Positions 16,703-25,314 of a stretch of DNA of 64,000 nt are shown here, in pieces. The notes under the pieces were generated by a model. That model saw only the letters and a list, made by a program, of their open reading frames with translations. It was not told the DNA's origin and made no database searches. The translations under genes and the position numbers were made by a program. Within the stretch, counting starts at the first letter, position 1; each line of letters begins with the position of its first letter. Origin of the DNA: Chitinophagaceae bacterium (GTDB lineage: Bacteria > Bacteroidota > Bacteroidia > Chitinophagales > Chitinophagaceae); assembly GCA_020403425.1 (NCBI GenBank), contig JADBXR010000017.1, positions 169,010-233,009 on the forward strand. The letters are read 5' to 3'.

Positions 16703-17521
16703 TTAAACAAACAGGTCACGGTAGAGTTCGGCGCCGGGTACCACAGAATATTTGCTCAGGTCCGTGATGCCTTCGGCTGCCATTACTTCTTCGTCAATGA
16801 ATGTATTGCCGGTGCATTGGGCAGCAGGTTTGCTGAGGATATGGTATACACAATCGGCCAGTATATCTGGCGTACGGCTCATTTTGGCCAGCGCCTCGCC
16901 GCCCAACAGGTTTCTTACGGCGGCAGTATCAATAGTGGTCCTGGGCCATAAAGCATTGGAAGCGATACCGGCACCTTTTAACTCCGCGGCCCAGCCCAGT
17001 GCCAGCATACTCATACTGTATTTGGTAATGGTATAGGCAATATGGCCGCCCATCCATTTGGGATCAAGATTAACAGGGGGTGATAAAGTGATGATATGCG
17101 GGTTCTTCCCTTTACGCAGATGCGGGATGCAGTATTTGCCCATTAAGAAAGTACCGCGCACATTGATGCTCTGCATCAGGTCGAAACGTTTGGTCTCCGT
17201 CTGTTCGGTCGGGGTGAGCTGTATGGCCGATGCATTGTTGATGAGCACATCAATACCGCCAAAATGCTCCACCGCTTTTTGTACGGCGGCCTGTACCTGG
17301 TCCTCATGACGTATATCGAGTTGTACTGCCAGCGCTTTTCCGCCTGCGGCTTCCACTTCTGCCGCTGCAGAAAAGATGGTACCGCCGAGGCGGGGATCTT
17401 CTTCCACGCTTTTGGCAGCGATCACAATATTGGCACCTTCCCTGGCCAAACGTAAAGCCATGGCTTTACCGATACCGCGACTGGCGCCGGTAATGAATAC
17501 GGTTCTGTTCTGGAATGACAT
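16703..17521 (-). CDS. Short-chain dehydrogenase/reductase
   Basis: 272 residues from the ATG at 17521 (MSFQNRTVFITGASRGIG); a GTG six codons upstream is possible. The Rossmann motif TGASRGIG, the NNAS motif (LINNASAIQ) and catalytic YTITK (YxxxK) are all present. The mid-section with PVNLDPKWMGGHIAYTITKYSM resembles HSDL2-like SDRs, which may act on fatty-acyl or steroid-like substrates. The gene lies between gmk and the M20 gene, all leftward. Confidence 0.88.
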   Translation of the reverse strand: MSFQNRTVFITGASRGIGKAMALRLAREGANIVIAAKSVEEDPRLGGTIFSAAAEVEAAGGKALAVQLDIRHEDQVQAAVQKAVEHFGGIDVLINNASAIQLTPTEQTETKRFDLMQSINVRGTFLMGKYCIPHLRKGKNPHIITLSPPVNLDPKWMGGHIAYTITKYSMSMLALGWAAELKGAGIASNALWPRTTIDTAAVRNLLGGEALAKMSRTPDILADCVYHILSKPAAQCTGNTFIDEEVMAAEGITDLSKYSVVPGAELYRDLFV

Positions 17522-17559
17522 ATGCAATTGGTTAGACACCCAATTTCAGCAAAACCGGC

Positions 17560-18135
17560 TTACCAACCTAAGAAATCTTTGATCACCTGTTCAGTCTCTG
17601 CGCAGGCTTTGTCAAGGTCCTCATTCAGGATGGTTTTGGTGAAATGGTGGTTGAAAGACATTTCATAGCTGGCTTTGTTCACCCTTGTTTCCAGGCTTTC
17701 GGGGGTCTCGGTACCCCGGGCTTCCAGCCTGCGTCTGAGTTCGGCCACGGATGGGGGTTGTATGAAGATGGACAGGCAATCGCCGGCAAACTGCTGCTGC
17801 ACATGTATGGCGCCCTTTACGTCGATATCTAGCATAGGTACTTTGTTCTCGTTCCAGATACGCTCCAGTTCGGTCTTAAGTGTGCCATAATACTTGCCCT
17901 CGTATACCATTTCCCATTCAATGAATTCGTTGGCATCTATTTTGGCTTTAAAATCAGCTACACTCAGGAAATGATATTCCACCCCGTCCTTTTCAGTGCC
18001 GCGCGGTGCACGGGTGGTGGCAGAGATCGAAAATGACAAACGGGGATATTTACTGATCAGGTACCGGGTGATGGATGTTTTGCCGGAACCGGAAGGCGCA
18101 GTGAGTATGATCAGTTTGCCGTGTGTTGCAGACAT
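17560..18135 (-). CDS. gmk: Guanylate kinase
   Basis: 191 residues. The P-loop is APSGSGKTSITRYL. The GMP-binding region includes SATTRAPRGTEKDGVEYHF, and the lid contains RRRLEARGTETPES. The enzyme phosphorylates GMP to GDP. Length is normal. The SDR gene follows 38 bases after its stop. Confidence 0.96.
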   Translation of the reverse strand: MSATHGKLIILTAPSGSGKTSITRYLISKYPRLSFSISATTRAPRGTEKDGVEYHFLSVADFKAKIDANEFIEWEMVYEGKYYGTLKTELERIWNENKVPMLDIDVKGAIHVQQQFAGDCLSIFIQPPSVAELRRRLEARGTETPESLETRVNKASYEMSFNHHFTKTILNEDLDKACAETEQVIKDFLGW

Positions 18136-18163
18136 GCGATTGATTTCCGCAAAGAAACAATAT

Positions 18164-18310
18164 TATGGTGAATAGGCAATTGGTAATCGTGAGTGGTGAG
18201 TGGTGAGTGGTGAGTAGGGAGTGGTCAGTAGGGAGATCATGCAAATCCCCCCCTGATTCACCATTGCCATTCACTACTTCCTACTCCCTACTCACCACTC
18301 ACCACTCAGG
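18164..18310. repeat. Inverted word repeat between nitroreductase and gmk
   Basis: The left arm has GTGAGTGGTGAGTGGTGAGT followed by AGGGAG words (18187-18234). The right arm has the inverse CTACTCCCTACTCACCACTC (about 18279-18308). The 16-mer ATCGTGAGTGGTGAGT of the left arm also occurs at the repeats at 15064 and 50332. The right arm abuts the stop codon of the nitroreductase gene. The hairpin lies between the gmk start and the end of the downstream-oriented neighbour. Confidence 0.75.
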
Positions 18311-18890
18311 AATGCCAATTCACTTTTTCCTCCAGCGGTATCCTGCGCTGGCCGTCTTTGGCGGGTTCATCGGTATAACCGAGGAAGAGCAGGCCCATGA
18401 CGATATCCTCATCGCCAAGGCCCAGGTAGGTTTTCATGGATGGGTCATGAGTCATACCGCCGGTACTCCATAAAGCAGCGATACCCAGCGATGCGGCGCC
18501 CAGCAGGATGTTCTGCATGGAAGCGCTCACCGCGGCGATCTCTTCCAGTACAGGAATACTGTTGAGGATGCTCCGCTTCATATATACCACAATGATGTGC
18601 GACAGCCGATCTCCCTGCTGTTGCAGTTTTTCGTATTTGGCATGCGTGAATTTTTCCGGATCAGTACCTTTTTTGTAGAGCTCGGCATGGTCCCGGCAGA
18701 ATTTCCCGACGGCATCCTGTTCATATACAACAAATCGCCAAGGCTCTGTTCGGCCATGTGTTGGCGCCCAGTCGGCAAGGATCAGTAAACGCTGGATAAG
18801 CGCATTGTCTATCTTTTTTCCATTCATGTCAGAAGGTTTTACGCTTCTTCTATGCTGGATGATGCTTTGTAAGGTCTCAAATGTGTTCAT
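18306..18890 (-). CDS. Nitroreductase family flavoprotein (YdjA-like)
   Basis: 194 residues from the ATG at 18890 (MNTFETLQSIIQHRRSVKP). Motifs: IIQHRRSVKPSDM for FMN phosphate binding, WAPTHGRTEPWRFVVYE, and GIAALWSTGGMTHDP near the C-terminus. It is an FMN-dependent NAD(P)H oxidoreductase of unknown physiological substrate. The last residues (VNWHS) and stop are encoded by words resembling the adjoining repeat (GTGAATTGGCA), though this end is also plausible for the family. Confidence 0.9.
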   Translation of the reverse strand: MNTFETLQSIIQHRRSVKPSDMNGKKIDNALIQRLLILADWAPTHGRTEPWRFVVYEQDAVGKFCRDHAELYKKGTDPEKFTHAKYEKLQQQGDRLSHIIVVYMKRSILNSIPVLEEIAAVSASMQNILLGAASLGIAALWSTGGMTHDPSMKTYLGLGDEDIVMGLLFLGYTDEPAKDGQRRIPLEEKVNWHS

Positions 18891-18952
18891 GCTGCAAAAG
18901 TAGAATCTTCTGCAGGGATTCAATAGCGAAATGCGGTTTGTTTTGCCAGGCT

Positions 18953-20158
18953 TTACATCGGGATCTTGAGGAATACGGTAGTACCCTTGTCTATTGTACT
19001 TTGTATCTGCAGCTGTCCGCCGATCTCTTTCATGAAGTCCTTGATCAGGGTAATGCCCATACCACTGCCCTTTTCATCATTGGTGCCGGATGTGCTCACC
19101 ACATTGTCCTCCGTGCTGACGATCTTATTGATGATCTCCTGCGACATACCCACACCGGTATCGCTGATGGCTACCTGATGATAGGTTTCGGACACATCGT
19201 TGTATACAGTGATCTGACCATTGTGCGTGAACTTATTGGCGTTACTGATCAGGTTCCGGATCATGAACCGTAAGATGTTCGGATTGATGGTGATGGTAGC
19301 AGTCTTGTTGACCCGGTTGATCAACTGGTTGTTCTTTGATTCTGCACTGATCCGCATATGCTCGAATTCCTGGTCAACGATCTCTTTCAGGTTCACTTCC
19401 TGTTTCACGGATTTTTCCTGCATCTCTATCGCGCCCCAATCGATCAGGTTGTTCACCAGATTGTACGTGGTGCCGATCTGTTTAGCGAAGATGGAGATCA
19501 GCATCTTTCTTTCTTCTTCAGAAACCTGTTCGGATTCCAGCATCTGAAAGGCCGATAGGATGGAGCCGATCGGCCCCCGTATATCATGCACGATCACCGA
19601 GTGCATTTTTTTCTGCAACCGGTTCTGTAATTCAATTTTCTGTGATTTTCTTTCCAGCTGCTTGCGGGCTATTTTCAGATCAATGAGTTTTGCCAGGTGA
19701 TTACCCAATAATTCCAGTGCCTGCAATTGCTGTTTGCTGAGCAGGTAAGGATTGGGATTGACCACGCAAAGCATACCTATCTGGTAACCCTGCCTGCATA
19801 AGAGCTGTACGCCGGCATAGTACCTTTTTTCAGTCGGGGCCGTGTCAATGGGATCGTCAAAAAAATGGGTACCCCTGAGGGCCTCTTCTACCACGGCAAA
19901 ATCATGGTCCAGCAAAATATCCGTTCCGGTAAATGTGATCTCTGCCGGAGGAGCACTGGACTCCATACCCGCTTTGAACCTGAACCATTGTTGTGTTCTG
20001 TCGATCAGGGAAACTAAGGACACGGGTGAATTGCAGATGGTGCCTGCTAATTGGATGATCTGTCCGAATTCGTCTGTCTGGGATGTTTCAGGCAACTTGA
20101 TCTTCCCTGTTTCCTCTGTCCTTTGAGCACTATCCGTAAATATAGGAGCCTGTATCAT
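18953..20158 (-). CDS. Cytoplasmic GAF-domain sensor histidine kinase
   Basis: 401 residues and no membrane segment. A GAF domain occupies about residues 25-165 (CNSPVSLVSLIDRTQQWFRF, ending IGMLCVVNPNP). A coiled linker follows, then a HisKA-like segment with phospho-acceptor His in SVIVHDIRGPIGSI. The HATPase has N box NLISNANKFTHNG, G1 ISDTGVGMS and G2 GSGMGITLIKDF. No response regulator is adjacent, so it is an orphan kinase. Signal unknown. Confidence 0.9.
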   Translation of the reverse strand: MIQAPIFTDSAQRTEETGKIKLPETSQTDEFGQIIQLAGTICNSPVSLVSLIDRTQQWFRFKAGMESSAPPAEITFTGTDILLDHDFAVVEEALRGTHFFDDPIDTAPTEKRYYAGVQLLCRQGYQIGMLCVVNPNPYLLSKQQLQALELLGNHLAKLIDLKIARKQLERKSQKIELQNRLQKKMHSVIVHDIRGPIGSILSAFQMLESEQVSEEERKMLISIFAKQIGTTYNLVNNLIDWGAIEMQEKSVKQEVNLKEIVDQEFEHMRISAESKNNQLINRVNKTATITINPNILRFMIRNLISNANKFTHNGQITVYNDVSETYHQVAISDTGVGMSQEIINKIVSTEDNVVSTSGTNDEKGSGMGITLIKDFMKEIGGQLQIQSTIDKGTTVFLKIPM

Positions 20159-20518
20159 GGTATTGGTTTTACCTGTGAATGGAGATTAACCTGCAGTTTA
20201 CAGGTTACGGATATTGGCTACTGTAAAGGTCTCACTAATCAATAGCCCAGGTAATAGCTCAAAAGCAGATTAGTTTGTAGTCGGTCTACTACGATGTGGG
20301 GAGAGCGGCTGTCGACACTGTCAGGGACGTATCCATTCCTTATTTGCCGGTATTTTCCGGGCAGCCTCATTGATATTGGCGTTATCGCCGGATCTTCTTG
20401 CTTGTAGTATGTTTGGGTAAGCACTACATATGCAGGTAAAAAGAGTTAAATAACTGATTGTCAGCATACAACTATCAGATTGGTGCTATTGGGTCTGCGT
20501 TTGGCTGGATACAGTATG
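20159..20518. other. Gene-free stretch between histidine kinase and murA
   Basis: 360 bases between two leftward genes. The only structure seen is an inverted repeat TTTACAG/CTGTAAA (20197-20203 and 20221-20227), upstream of the histidine kinase start. A leftward frame of 61 codons has no recognisable features. No consensus promoter was found. Confidence 0.4.
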
Positions 20519-21829
20519 TCAGGCAGGGATGCGTTTGATATCTGCTCCGAGGTTTCGAAGCCGTTCATCAATGTATTGGTACCCCCGGTCTATCTGTTCA
20601 ATGTTCTGGATCACGCTTTTCCCTTCGGCGCTCAGGGCGGCAATCAGCAATGCCTGCCCGGCCCGTATATCCGGGCTGCTCATGGTAATGCCCCGTAAAT
20701 TGTTCTTTCTTCCCAGCCCGATCACGGTGGCGCGATGTGGGTCGCAGAGTATGATCTGTGCCCCCATATCGATCAGTTTGTCGGTAAAGAATAAACGGCT
20801 TTCAAACATTTTCTGGTGCACCAGCACACTGCCCCTTGCCTGTGTGGCCACGACCAGAACAATACTTAACAGGTCCGGCGTAAAACCTGGCCAGGGATGG
20901 TCATAGATGGTAAGGATACCGCCATCCAGGAATGTCTGTATTTCATACACATCCTGTGCGGGAATATAAATATCATCTCCCTTGATATCGAACCGGATAC
21001 CCAATTGCCTGAATTTTTCCGGGATGACCCCCAGGTGTTCCACTCCCGCATCTTTGATGGTGATCTCACTTTGTGTCATGGCGGCAAGACCAATGAAACT
21101 GCCGATCTCGATCATGTCGGGTAGCATCCGGTGTGTGGTACCTCCCAGTTGGCTCACACCCTCGATCGTGAGTAGGTTACTGCCAATACCCTGAATTTTG
21201 GCCCCCATTCGGCTTAGCATTTTACACAACTGCTGAATGTAGGGTTCACAGGCAGCATTATAAATGGTGGTGACGCCTTCTGCCAGTACCGCTGCCATTA
21301 CAATATTGGCGGTCCCTGTAACAGAAGGTTCGTCCAGTAACATATAACAACCCTTCAGTTGCGGGGAAGATAATTTGAAACATCCCAGCTGTTCTTCATA
21401 TTCATACTTCGCCCCCAGTTTTTCGAAACCGATGATATGCGTATCCAGCCTGCGACGGCCTATCTTGTCGCCCCCGGGTTTGGGTATATACGCCCTTTTG
21501 AACCTGGCCAGCATGGGACCGGCAAACATAACACTGCCCCGGAGCCGTCCCCCTTTTTTTCGGAAATCATCCGACGCCAGGTAATCCGCATCTATATCAT
21601 CTGCCTGGAAAGTGCAGGTATGCCGGTCGCTACGGTTCACTTTTACACCAATATCGGCCAGCAGTTCGATCAGCAGGTTCACGTCCAGTATATCGGGGAT
21701 ATTGGATACGGTCACCGCTTCAGAGGTGAGTAATACGGCCGATAAGATCTGTAAAGCTTCGTTTTTTGCCCCTTGCGGAACGATCTCCCCTTGTAGTTTG
21801 TTGCCGCCGATCACTTCGAATGCGTTCAT
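20519..21829 (-). CDS. murA: UDP-N-acetylglucosamine 1-carboxyvinyltransferase with Asp at the catalytic Cys position
   Basis: 436 residues, the first committed step of peptidoglycan synthesis (enolpyruvyl transfer to UDP-GlcNAc). Motifs: PQGAKNEALQ (the KN pair binds substrate), RGSVMFAGPMLARF, and the flexible loop KPGGDKIGRRRLDTH. The loop residue that is Cys115 in E. coli is Asp121 here (codon 21467-21469, GAC). MurA enzymes with Asp at this place stay active but are not alkylated by fosfomycin. The DUF4290 gene lies upstream on the same strand, a common Bacteroidota pairing. Confidence 0.96.
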   Translation of the reverse strand: MNAFEVIGGNKLQGEIVPQGAKNEALQILSAVLLTSEAVTVSNIPDILDVNLLIELLADIGVKVNRSDRHTCTFQADDIDADYLASDDFRKKGGRLRGSVMFAGPMLARFKRAYIPKPGGDKIGRRRLDTHIIGFEKLGAKYEYEEQLGCFKLSSPQLKGCYMLLDEPSVTGTANIVMAAVLAEGVTTIYNAACEPYIQQLCKMLSRMGAKIQGIGSNLLTIEGVSQLGGTTHRMLPDMIEIGSFIGLAAMTQSEITIKDAGVEHLGVIPEKFRQLGIRFDIKGDDIYIPAQDVYEIQTFLDGGILTIYDHPWPGFTPDLLSIVLVVATQARGSVLVHQKMFESRLFFTDKLIDMGAQIILCDPHRATVIGLGRKNNLRGITMSSPDIRAGQALLIAALSAEGKSVIQNIEQIDRGYQYIDERLRNLGADIKRIPA

Positions 21830-21987
21830 GTTGGTTGCAGGTTTATGGGTTTGCCCGTTTATTCTCCGGTGAAGCTCACGCAGTTGAATAAACGCAATAA
21901 AAAAGCACCGGAAATTTCCGATGCCTAAAAATATCTTTTTACTGGTAAACGAATAACAATCGGGTAAATAAAACCCAACCGGTGTTG

Positions 21988-22749
21988 TTAGTAACGTTTT
22001 TTGAACTGACCGCCACGACCTTCCTGTCTGCCGCCATTGTTGCTCCGGTTACCACCCTGGTTGCCGCCGCCACGGTTACCACCCTGGGCCCTTCCGCCAC
22101 GATTATTATCGCGCTGACCGCCCTGGCTTCTTCCACCGCTCCGGCCGCCAAAGTTCTGCTGCCAGCGTCCACCGCCACTGCGGGGATATTCATCGCGCTC
22201 AAAATTCTGGTTACGGTGTTTGATATAAGGTGTGTTACTGAATTCAAGCTGTCCGCCGGTAATACTGTTCAGTTCGGTACGGATGGTATCATCGTGCACC
22301 AGTTCTTTGTGCCAGTTGCTGTATGCCAGCTTCATGTAATAGGCAATGGCATGCGCAAAACCGGCTTTTTTCTCAGGGTCCTCTTCTTTCAGTGCCTTGT
22401 CTATCACTACTTCCAGGTTTTTACCCAGATGCGCATATTTAGGGTGGCGTTTGGGGTAAGGAAGTGGGTCAGGTTTTTGTTTGTAGGTCTCTCTCTGGGG
22501 AATGGGGTAAGGACTGTCTACATCCAGTTTAAAATCACTGATGAAAAACAGGTGGTCCCAAAGTTTATGCCTGAAGTCCTCTACATTCTTTAAGTGGGGA
22601 TTCACAAAACCCATCAACTCAATTACATACTGGGCCTGCTGCTGTCTTTTTTCACGGTCCTCAATGGTCAGCAGGTATTCCACCATTTTTTGTACATGGC
22701 GGCCATATTCCTTCATGCCCAGGTAATTTCTCTCGGTATTATATTCCAT
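21988..22749 (-). CDS. DUF4290 protein with RGG-rich C-terminal tail
   Basis: 253 residues. Residues 1 to about 185 form the conserved helical DUF4290 domain (MEYNTERNYLGMKEYGRHVQ, WHKELVHDD), known almost only from Bacteroidota and of unknown function. From about residue 190 the chain becomes a low-complexity tail of Arg, Gly, Asn and Gln with many RGG/GGR motifs and a basic end (GGQFKKRY), resembling RNA-binding tails. It lies upstream of murA on the same strand. A perfect -7 element TACATTTG (22777-22770) is 20 bases before the ATG. Confidence 0.85.
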   Translation of the reverse strand: MEYNTERNYLGMKEYGRHVQKMVEYLLTIEDREKRQQQAQYVIELMGFVNPHLKNVEDFRHKLWDHLFFISDFKLDVDSPYPIPQRETYKQKPDPLPYPKRHPKYAHLGKNLEVVIDKALKEEDPEKKAGFAHAIAYYMKLAYSNWHKELVHDDTIRTELNSITGGQLEFSNTPYIKHRNQNFERDEYPRSGGGRWQQNFGGRSGGRSQGGQRDNNRGGRAQGGNRGGGNQGGNRSNNGGRQEGRGGQFKKRY

Positions 22750-22769
22750 AATTTGTACGTCTACAGTAG

Positions 22770-22777
22770 CAAATGTA
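22770..22777 (-). promoter_or_regulatory. -7 element of the DUF4290-murA unit
   Basis: Read leftward, TACATTTG matches TAnnTTTG exactly. No clear -33 TTTG at 19-20 bases. Confidence 0.45.
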
Positions 22778-23011
22778 AAGTAAACAGCACAGATTGGCTA
22801 TGATTTGGGGTATGAAGGATAGGATTTTACAGTATTTTGGCCTGTTTTAACGATCCGGAATGACGGATGGCTCTTTTTACGGGCTGGAGAATCAATGGCA
22901 TCGGTTCTTGTGTCACTCACTTCAGGTTTCGGGGCCTTTACCGGCGGTTTTGCCTTGCAAATCATAGGGATCATACCAAAATCATATCCAATCTGCGTTT
23001 ATCTTCGCAAT

Positions 23012-24043
23012 ATGGAACAGTTAGTACAACAGATCGAAGCCTACCGGCAGGAGATCGCGGCCGCTGAGGCAAATACCCCGGAAGCGGTAGAGGAATTCCG
23101 TATCAAATACCTGGGTACCAAAGGATTGGTGAAAGCCATCATGGGCGAAATGCGTAATGTGCCCAACGAACGTAAAAAGGAGTTCGGGCAGATATTGAAC
23201 GATTTTAAACTGTTCGTAGAAGGTAAATACGACACCTTAAAAGAAAATAACTCCCAACTCCCAACTCCCAACTCCCAACTAATAGATTGGAGTCTGCCCG
23301 GCGACCCTGTTGCCGTAGGCACCCGGCACCCGTTGAATATTGTCCGTAACCAGATCGTATCTATTTTCAAACGGCTTGGTTTTGCGGTGGCAGAAGGGCC
23401 TGAGATCGAGGACGACTGGCACAATTTCGGTGCCATGAACCTGCCCGAAGACCATCCGGCACGTGATATGCAGGATACGTTTTACATTAACCAGAACCCC
23501 TCATGGCTGTTGCGTACCCATACCAGCAGTGTGCAGGCAAGGGTGATGGAGACCCAGAAACCACCGATCAGGGTGATCTGCCCGGGCAAAGTGTACAGGA
23601 ACGAGACCATCAGTGCAAGGGCCCACTGTTTCTTTCACCAGGTAGAAGGCTTGTATGTGGATGAGAATGTAAGTTTTGCCGATCTGAAACAGACTCTGTA
23701 TTTTTTTGTACAGGAGATGTTTGGCAACGATGTGAAAGTGCGTTTCCGCCCCAGTTATTTTCCGTTCACGGAACCCAGTGCCGAGATGGACATCAGCTGC
23801 CTCATCTGCAAAGGCGACGGCTGTAATATCTGTAAACATACCGGTTGGGTGGAGATCCTCGGAAGTGGAATGGTACATCCCAATGTGCTGGAGAACTTCG
23901 GTATTGACTCGAATAAATACACCGGATTTGCCTTTGGTATGGGTGTAGAGCGTATTACACAGCTGAAATATCAGGTGAATGATCTCCGGCTTTACTCGCA
24001 GAACGATATCCGTTTTCTGAAGCAGTTTACCGGAGTGGTCTAA
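23012..24043 (+). CDS. pheS: Phenylalanine--tRNA ligase alpha subunit
   Basis: 343 residues from the ATG at 23012 (MEQLVQQIEAYRQEIAAAEA). An N-terminal coiled coil (1-75) is followed by the class II catalytic domain with GTRHPLNIV, FHQVEGLYVDE, RPSYFPFTEPSAEMD and the C-terminal GMGVERI. A CLICKGDGCNICK cluster suggests a bound metal, as in many Bacteroidota PheS. The linker at residues 80-90 is encoded by four tandem CTCCCAA units (23251-23280). An upstream frame start at 22895 is rejected: a TATCTTCG -7-like element (23000-23007) lies 4 bases before the ATG. pheT is not adjacent. Confidence 0.95.
   Translation: MEQLVQQIEAYRQEIAAAEANTPEAVEEFRIKYLGTKGLVKAIMGEMRNVPNERKKEFGQILNDFKLFVEGKYDTLKENNSQLPTPNSQLIDWSLPGDPVAVGTRHPLNIVRNQIVSIFKRLGFAVAEGPEIEDDWHNFGAMNLPEDHPARDMQDTFYINQNPSWLLRTHTSSVQARVMETQKPPIRVICPGKVYRNETISARAHCFFHQVEGLYVDENVSFADLKQTLYFFVQEMFGNDVKVRFRPSYFPFTEPSAEMDISCLICKGDGCNICKHTGWVEILGSGMVHPNVLENFGIDSNKYTGFAFGMGVERITQLKYQVNDLRLYSQNDIRFLKQFTGVV
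23251..23280 (+). repeat. Four tandem CTCCCAA units inside pheS
   Basis: Four exact copies of CTCCCAA plus CT. They encode NSQLPTPNSQL between the coiled coil and the catalytic domain of PheS. The unit is 7 bases, so gain or loss of one copy would shift the frame. The word style matches the dispersed intergenic repeats of this window. Confidence 0.85.
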
Positions 24044-24166
24044 AGATAGATAAGCATTTTCAAGGTCACATATGTTATGATCGGCGGCAGCTACAGCCAC
24101 CCGATGCATTTACGGTTTGCCCGATGGAGCGGGCGATCAAACCCAATAAATACTCATTTTTAGGTA

Positions 24167-24197
24167 TTTGCCCTGCTGCCCTGCCAGGATAGTTTTG
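24167..24197 (+). promoter_or_regulatory. Consensus promoter of the small lipoprotein gene
   Basis: TTTG (24167-24170), exactly 19 bases, TAGTTTTG (24190-24197): a full match to the Bacteroidota consensus. The ATG at 24217 is 19 bases further on. Confidence 0.75.
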
Positions 24198-24216
24198 TTT
24201 TCATAAAATCCAATAT

Positions 24217-24615
24217 ATGAAAATGAAAATCTTCGTCTGTCTGGCGGTGTGCACCTCAATGTTACTCGGATGTTCCAAGGATGCGGAGGATGCCGCTAAC
24301 TCAAGTGGCTTTTCTGCTGCAGATATCAACGGTACCTGGAAAGAGGGTACAACAGGATTTACGGTAAGGATCAGTGGGGTCAGTTCTGGTAGCATGGGAA
24401 GAGGAACTGTATATGCCACCGGAACAGCTTTTCCGGCATCAGCGTTGGGAGGCACCTGTATGAAAGAGGTTGAATTCATACGCGGTGGCTACTGGGAGGC
24501 CTACAATCAATCTTATACCGGGAGCAGCTGGTACCAGAGCCATGTGATCGGCCTGGCAATGAATGATGCGAAAACTGAATTTAAAATAGGTACGAAGGTG
24601 TACAGGCGTCAATAA
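24217..24615 (+). CDS. Small putative lipoprotein of unknown function
   Basis: 132 residues. The signal peptide ends in a lipobox (SMLLGC, Cys at about residue 19) followed by SKDAED, so lipid anchoring is expected. The mature part (INGTWKEGTTGFTVRISG and later GTKVYRRQ) looks like a small beta fold, similar in style to lipocalin-like domains; no specific family was recognised. It has its own consensus promoter and a terminator, so it is a single-gene unit. Confidence 0.75.
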   Translation: MKMKIFVCLAVCTSMLLGCSKDAEDAANSSGFSAADINGTWKEGTTGFTVRISGVSSGSMGRGTVYATGTAFPASALGGTCMKEVEFIRGGYWEAYNQSYTGSSWYQSHVIGLAMNDAKTEFKIGTKVYRRQ

Positions 24616-24647
24616 GTGACGCGACATGTGCCTTATGTATTCCTATC

Positions 24648-24678
24648 AGGTATCCCTTCGGGGGAGGGGATACCTTTA
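24648..24678. terminator. Intrinsic terminator between lipoprotein and response regulator genes
   Basis: AGGTATCCC pairs with GGGATACCT around a short loop, followed by TTTATAAA. It serves the rightward lipoprotein gene and abuts the end of the leftward response regulator. Confidence 0.7.
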
Positions 24679-25314
24679 TAAAATATTATGCTGTTTGGCA
24701 AAATTGACAAGCCCGGCTACATTTTTAACCCCTAGTTTTTTCAGGATATTCCTGCGATGTGTGTTCACGGTAAGTTCACTTAGAAAGAGCGTGGATGCGA
24801 TCTCTTTGGTAGTCATTTCCTGGCATACCAGCCGTAGGATACCCACTTCACGTTTGGTCAGCTGGTATTTTTTCAGGAACTCATCAAAGTAATAGGAGTC
24901 TTCCTGTACGGCAGGTGTTTCTTCGGTCTGCTGAAAATAAGATCCACCCGATAACACCATGCCGATAGCGTTCCGCAATTCATTGGCTGAGGAGTTTTTG
25001 GTAAGGTAACCGTCAGCCTGCATTTTTTTTATCTTGTTGATCAGGTCAGGCTGGGAATAATTGGAGAGTACCAGCACTTTTACCTGTGGAAACCCCTGTT
25101 TGATCTTTTCCAGGCATTGCAGCCCGTCATATCCGGGCATGTTCAGGTCAAGTACCACCAGGTCAGGTTTTTCCCGTATCACCGCATCGATCAATTGATG
25201 GCCATTCTGTGCCGTTGCCACAATATCCAACGAGGCATCTCCTTTCAAGATCGATTGCACTCCTTCCAGCATGAATTGATGATCGTCAGCCAGTATGATC
25301 CTGTTCTTTGTCAT
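24676..25314 (-). CDS. NarL/FixJ-type response regulator
   Basis: 212 residues from the ATG at 25314 (MTKNRIILADDHQFMLEG). The receiver domain has the acidic pair DD, phospho-acceptor Asp in DLVVLDLNMPG and Lys in VLVLSNYSQ...YLTKNSS. The C-terminal LuxR-type HTH reads LTKREVGILRLVCQEMTTKE, LSELTVNTHRRNILKKLG. It overlaps the upstream kinase gene by 29 bases, so the two are a cognate, translationally coupled two-component pair. Confidence 0.94.
   Translation of the reverse strand: MTKNRIILADDHQFMLEGVQSILKGDASLDIVATAQNGHQLIDAVIREKPDLVVLDLNMPGYDGLQCLEKIKQGFPQVKVLVLSNYSQPDLINKIKKMQADGYLTKNSSANELRNAIGMVLSGGSYFQQTEETPAVQEDSYYFDEFLKKYQLTKREVGILRLVCQEMTTKEIASTLFLSELTVNTHRRNILKKLGVKNVAGLVNFAKQHNIL

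Noticed and set aside
20239..20424. Leftward frame of 61 codons between the histidine kinase and murA
   Set aside because: No conserved-looking features, promoter or spacing; length is within chance.
21982..22593. Rightward Ala/Thr/Val-rich frame of 203 codons opposite the DUF4290 gene
   Set aside because: Generated by the GGN/CGN codons of the RGG tail read in reverse; the DUF4290 domain is clearly the real gene.
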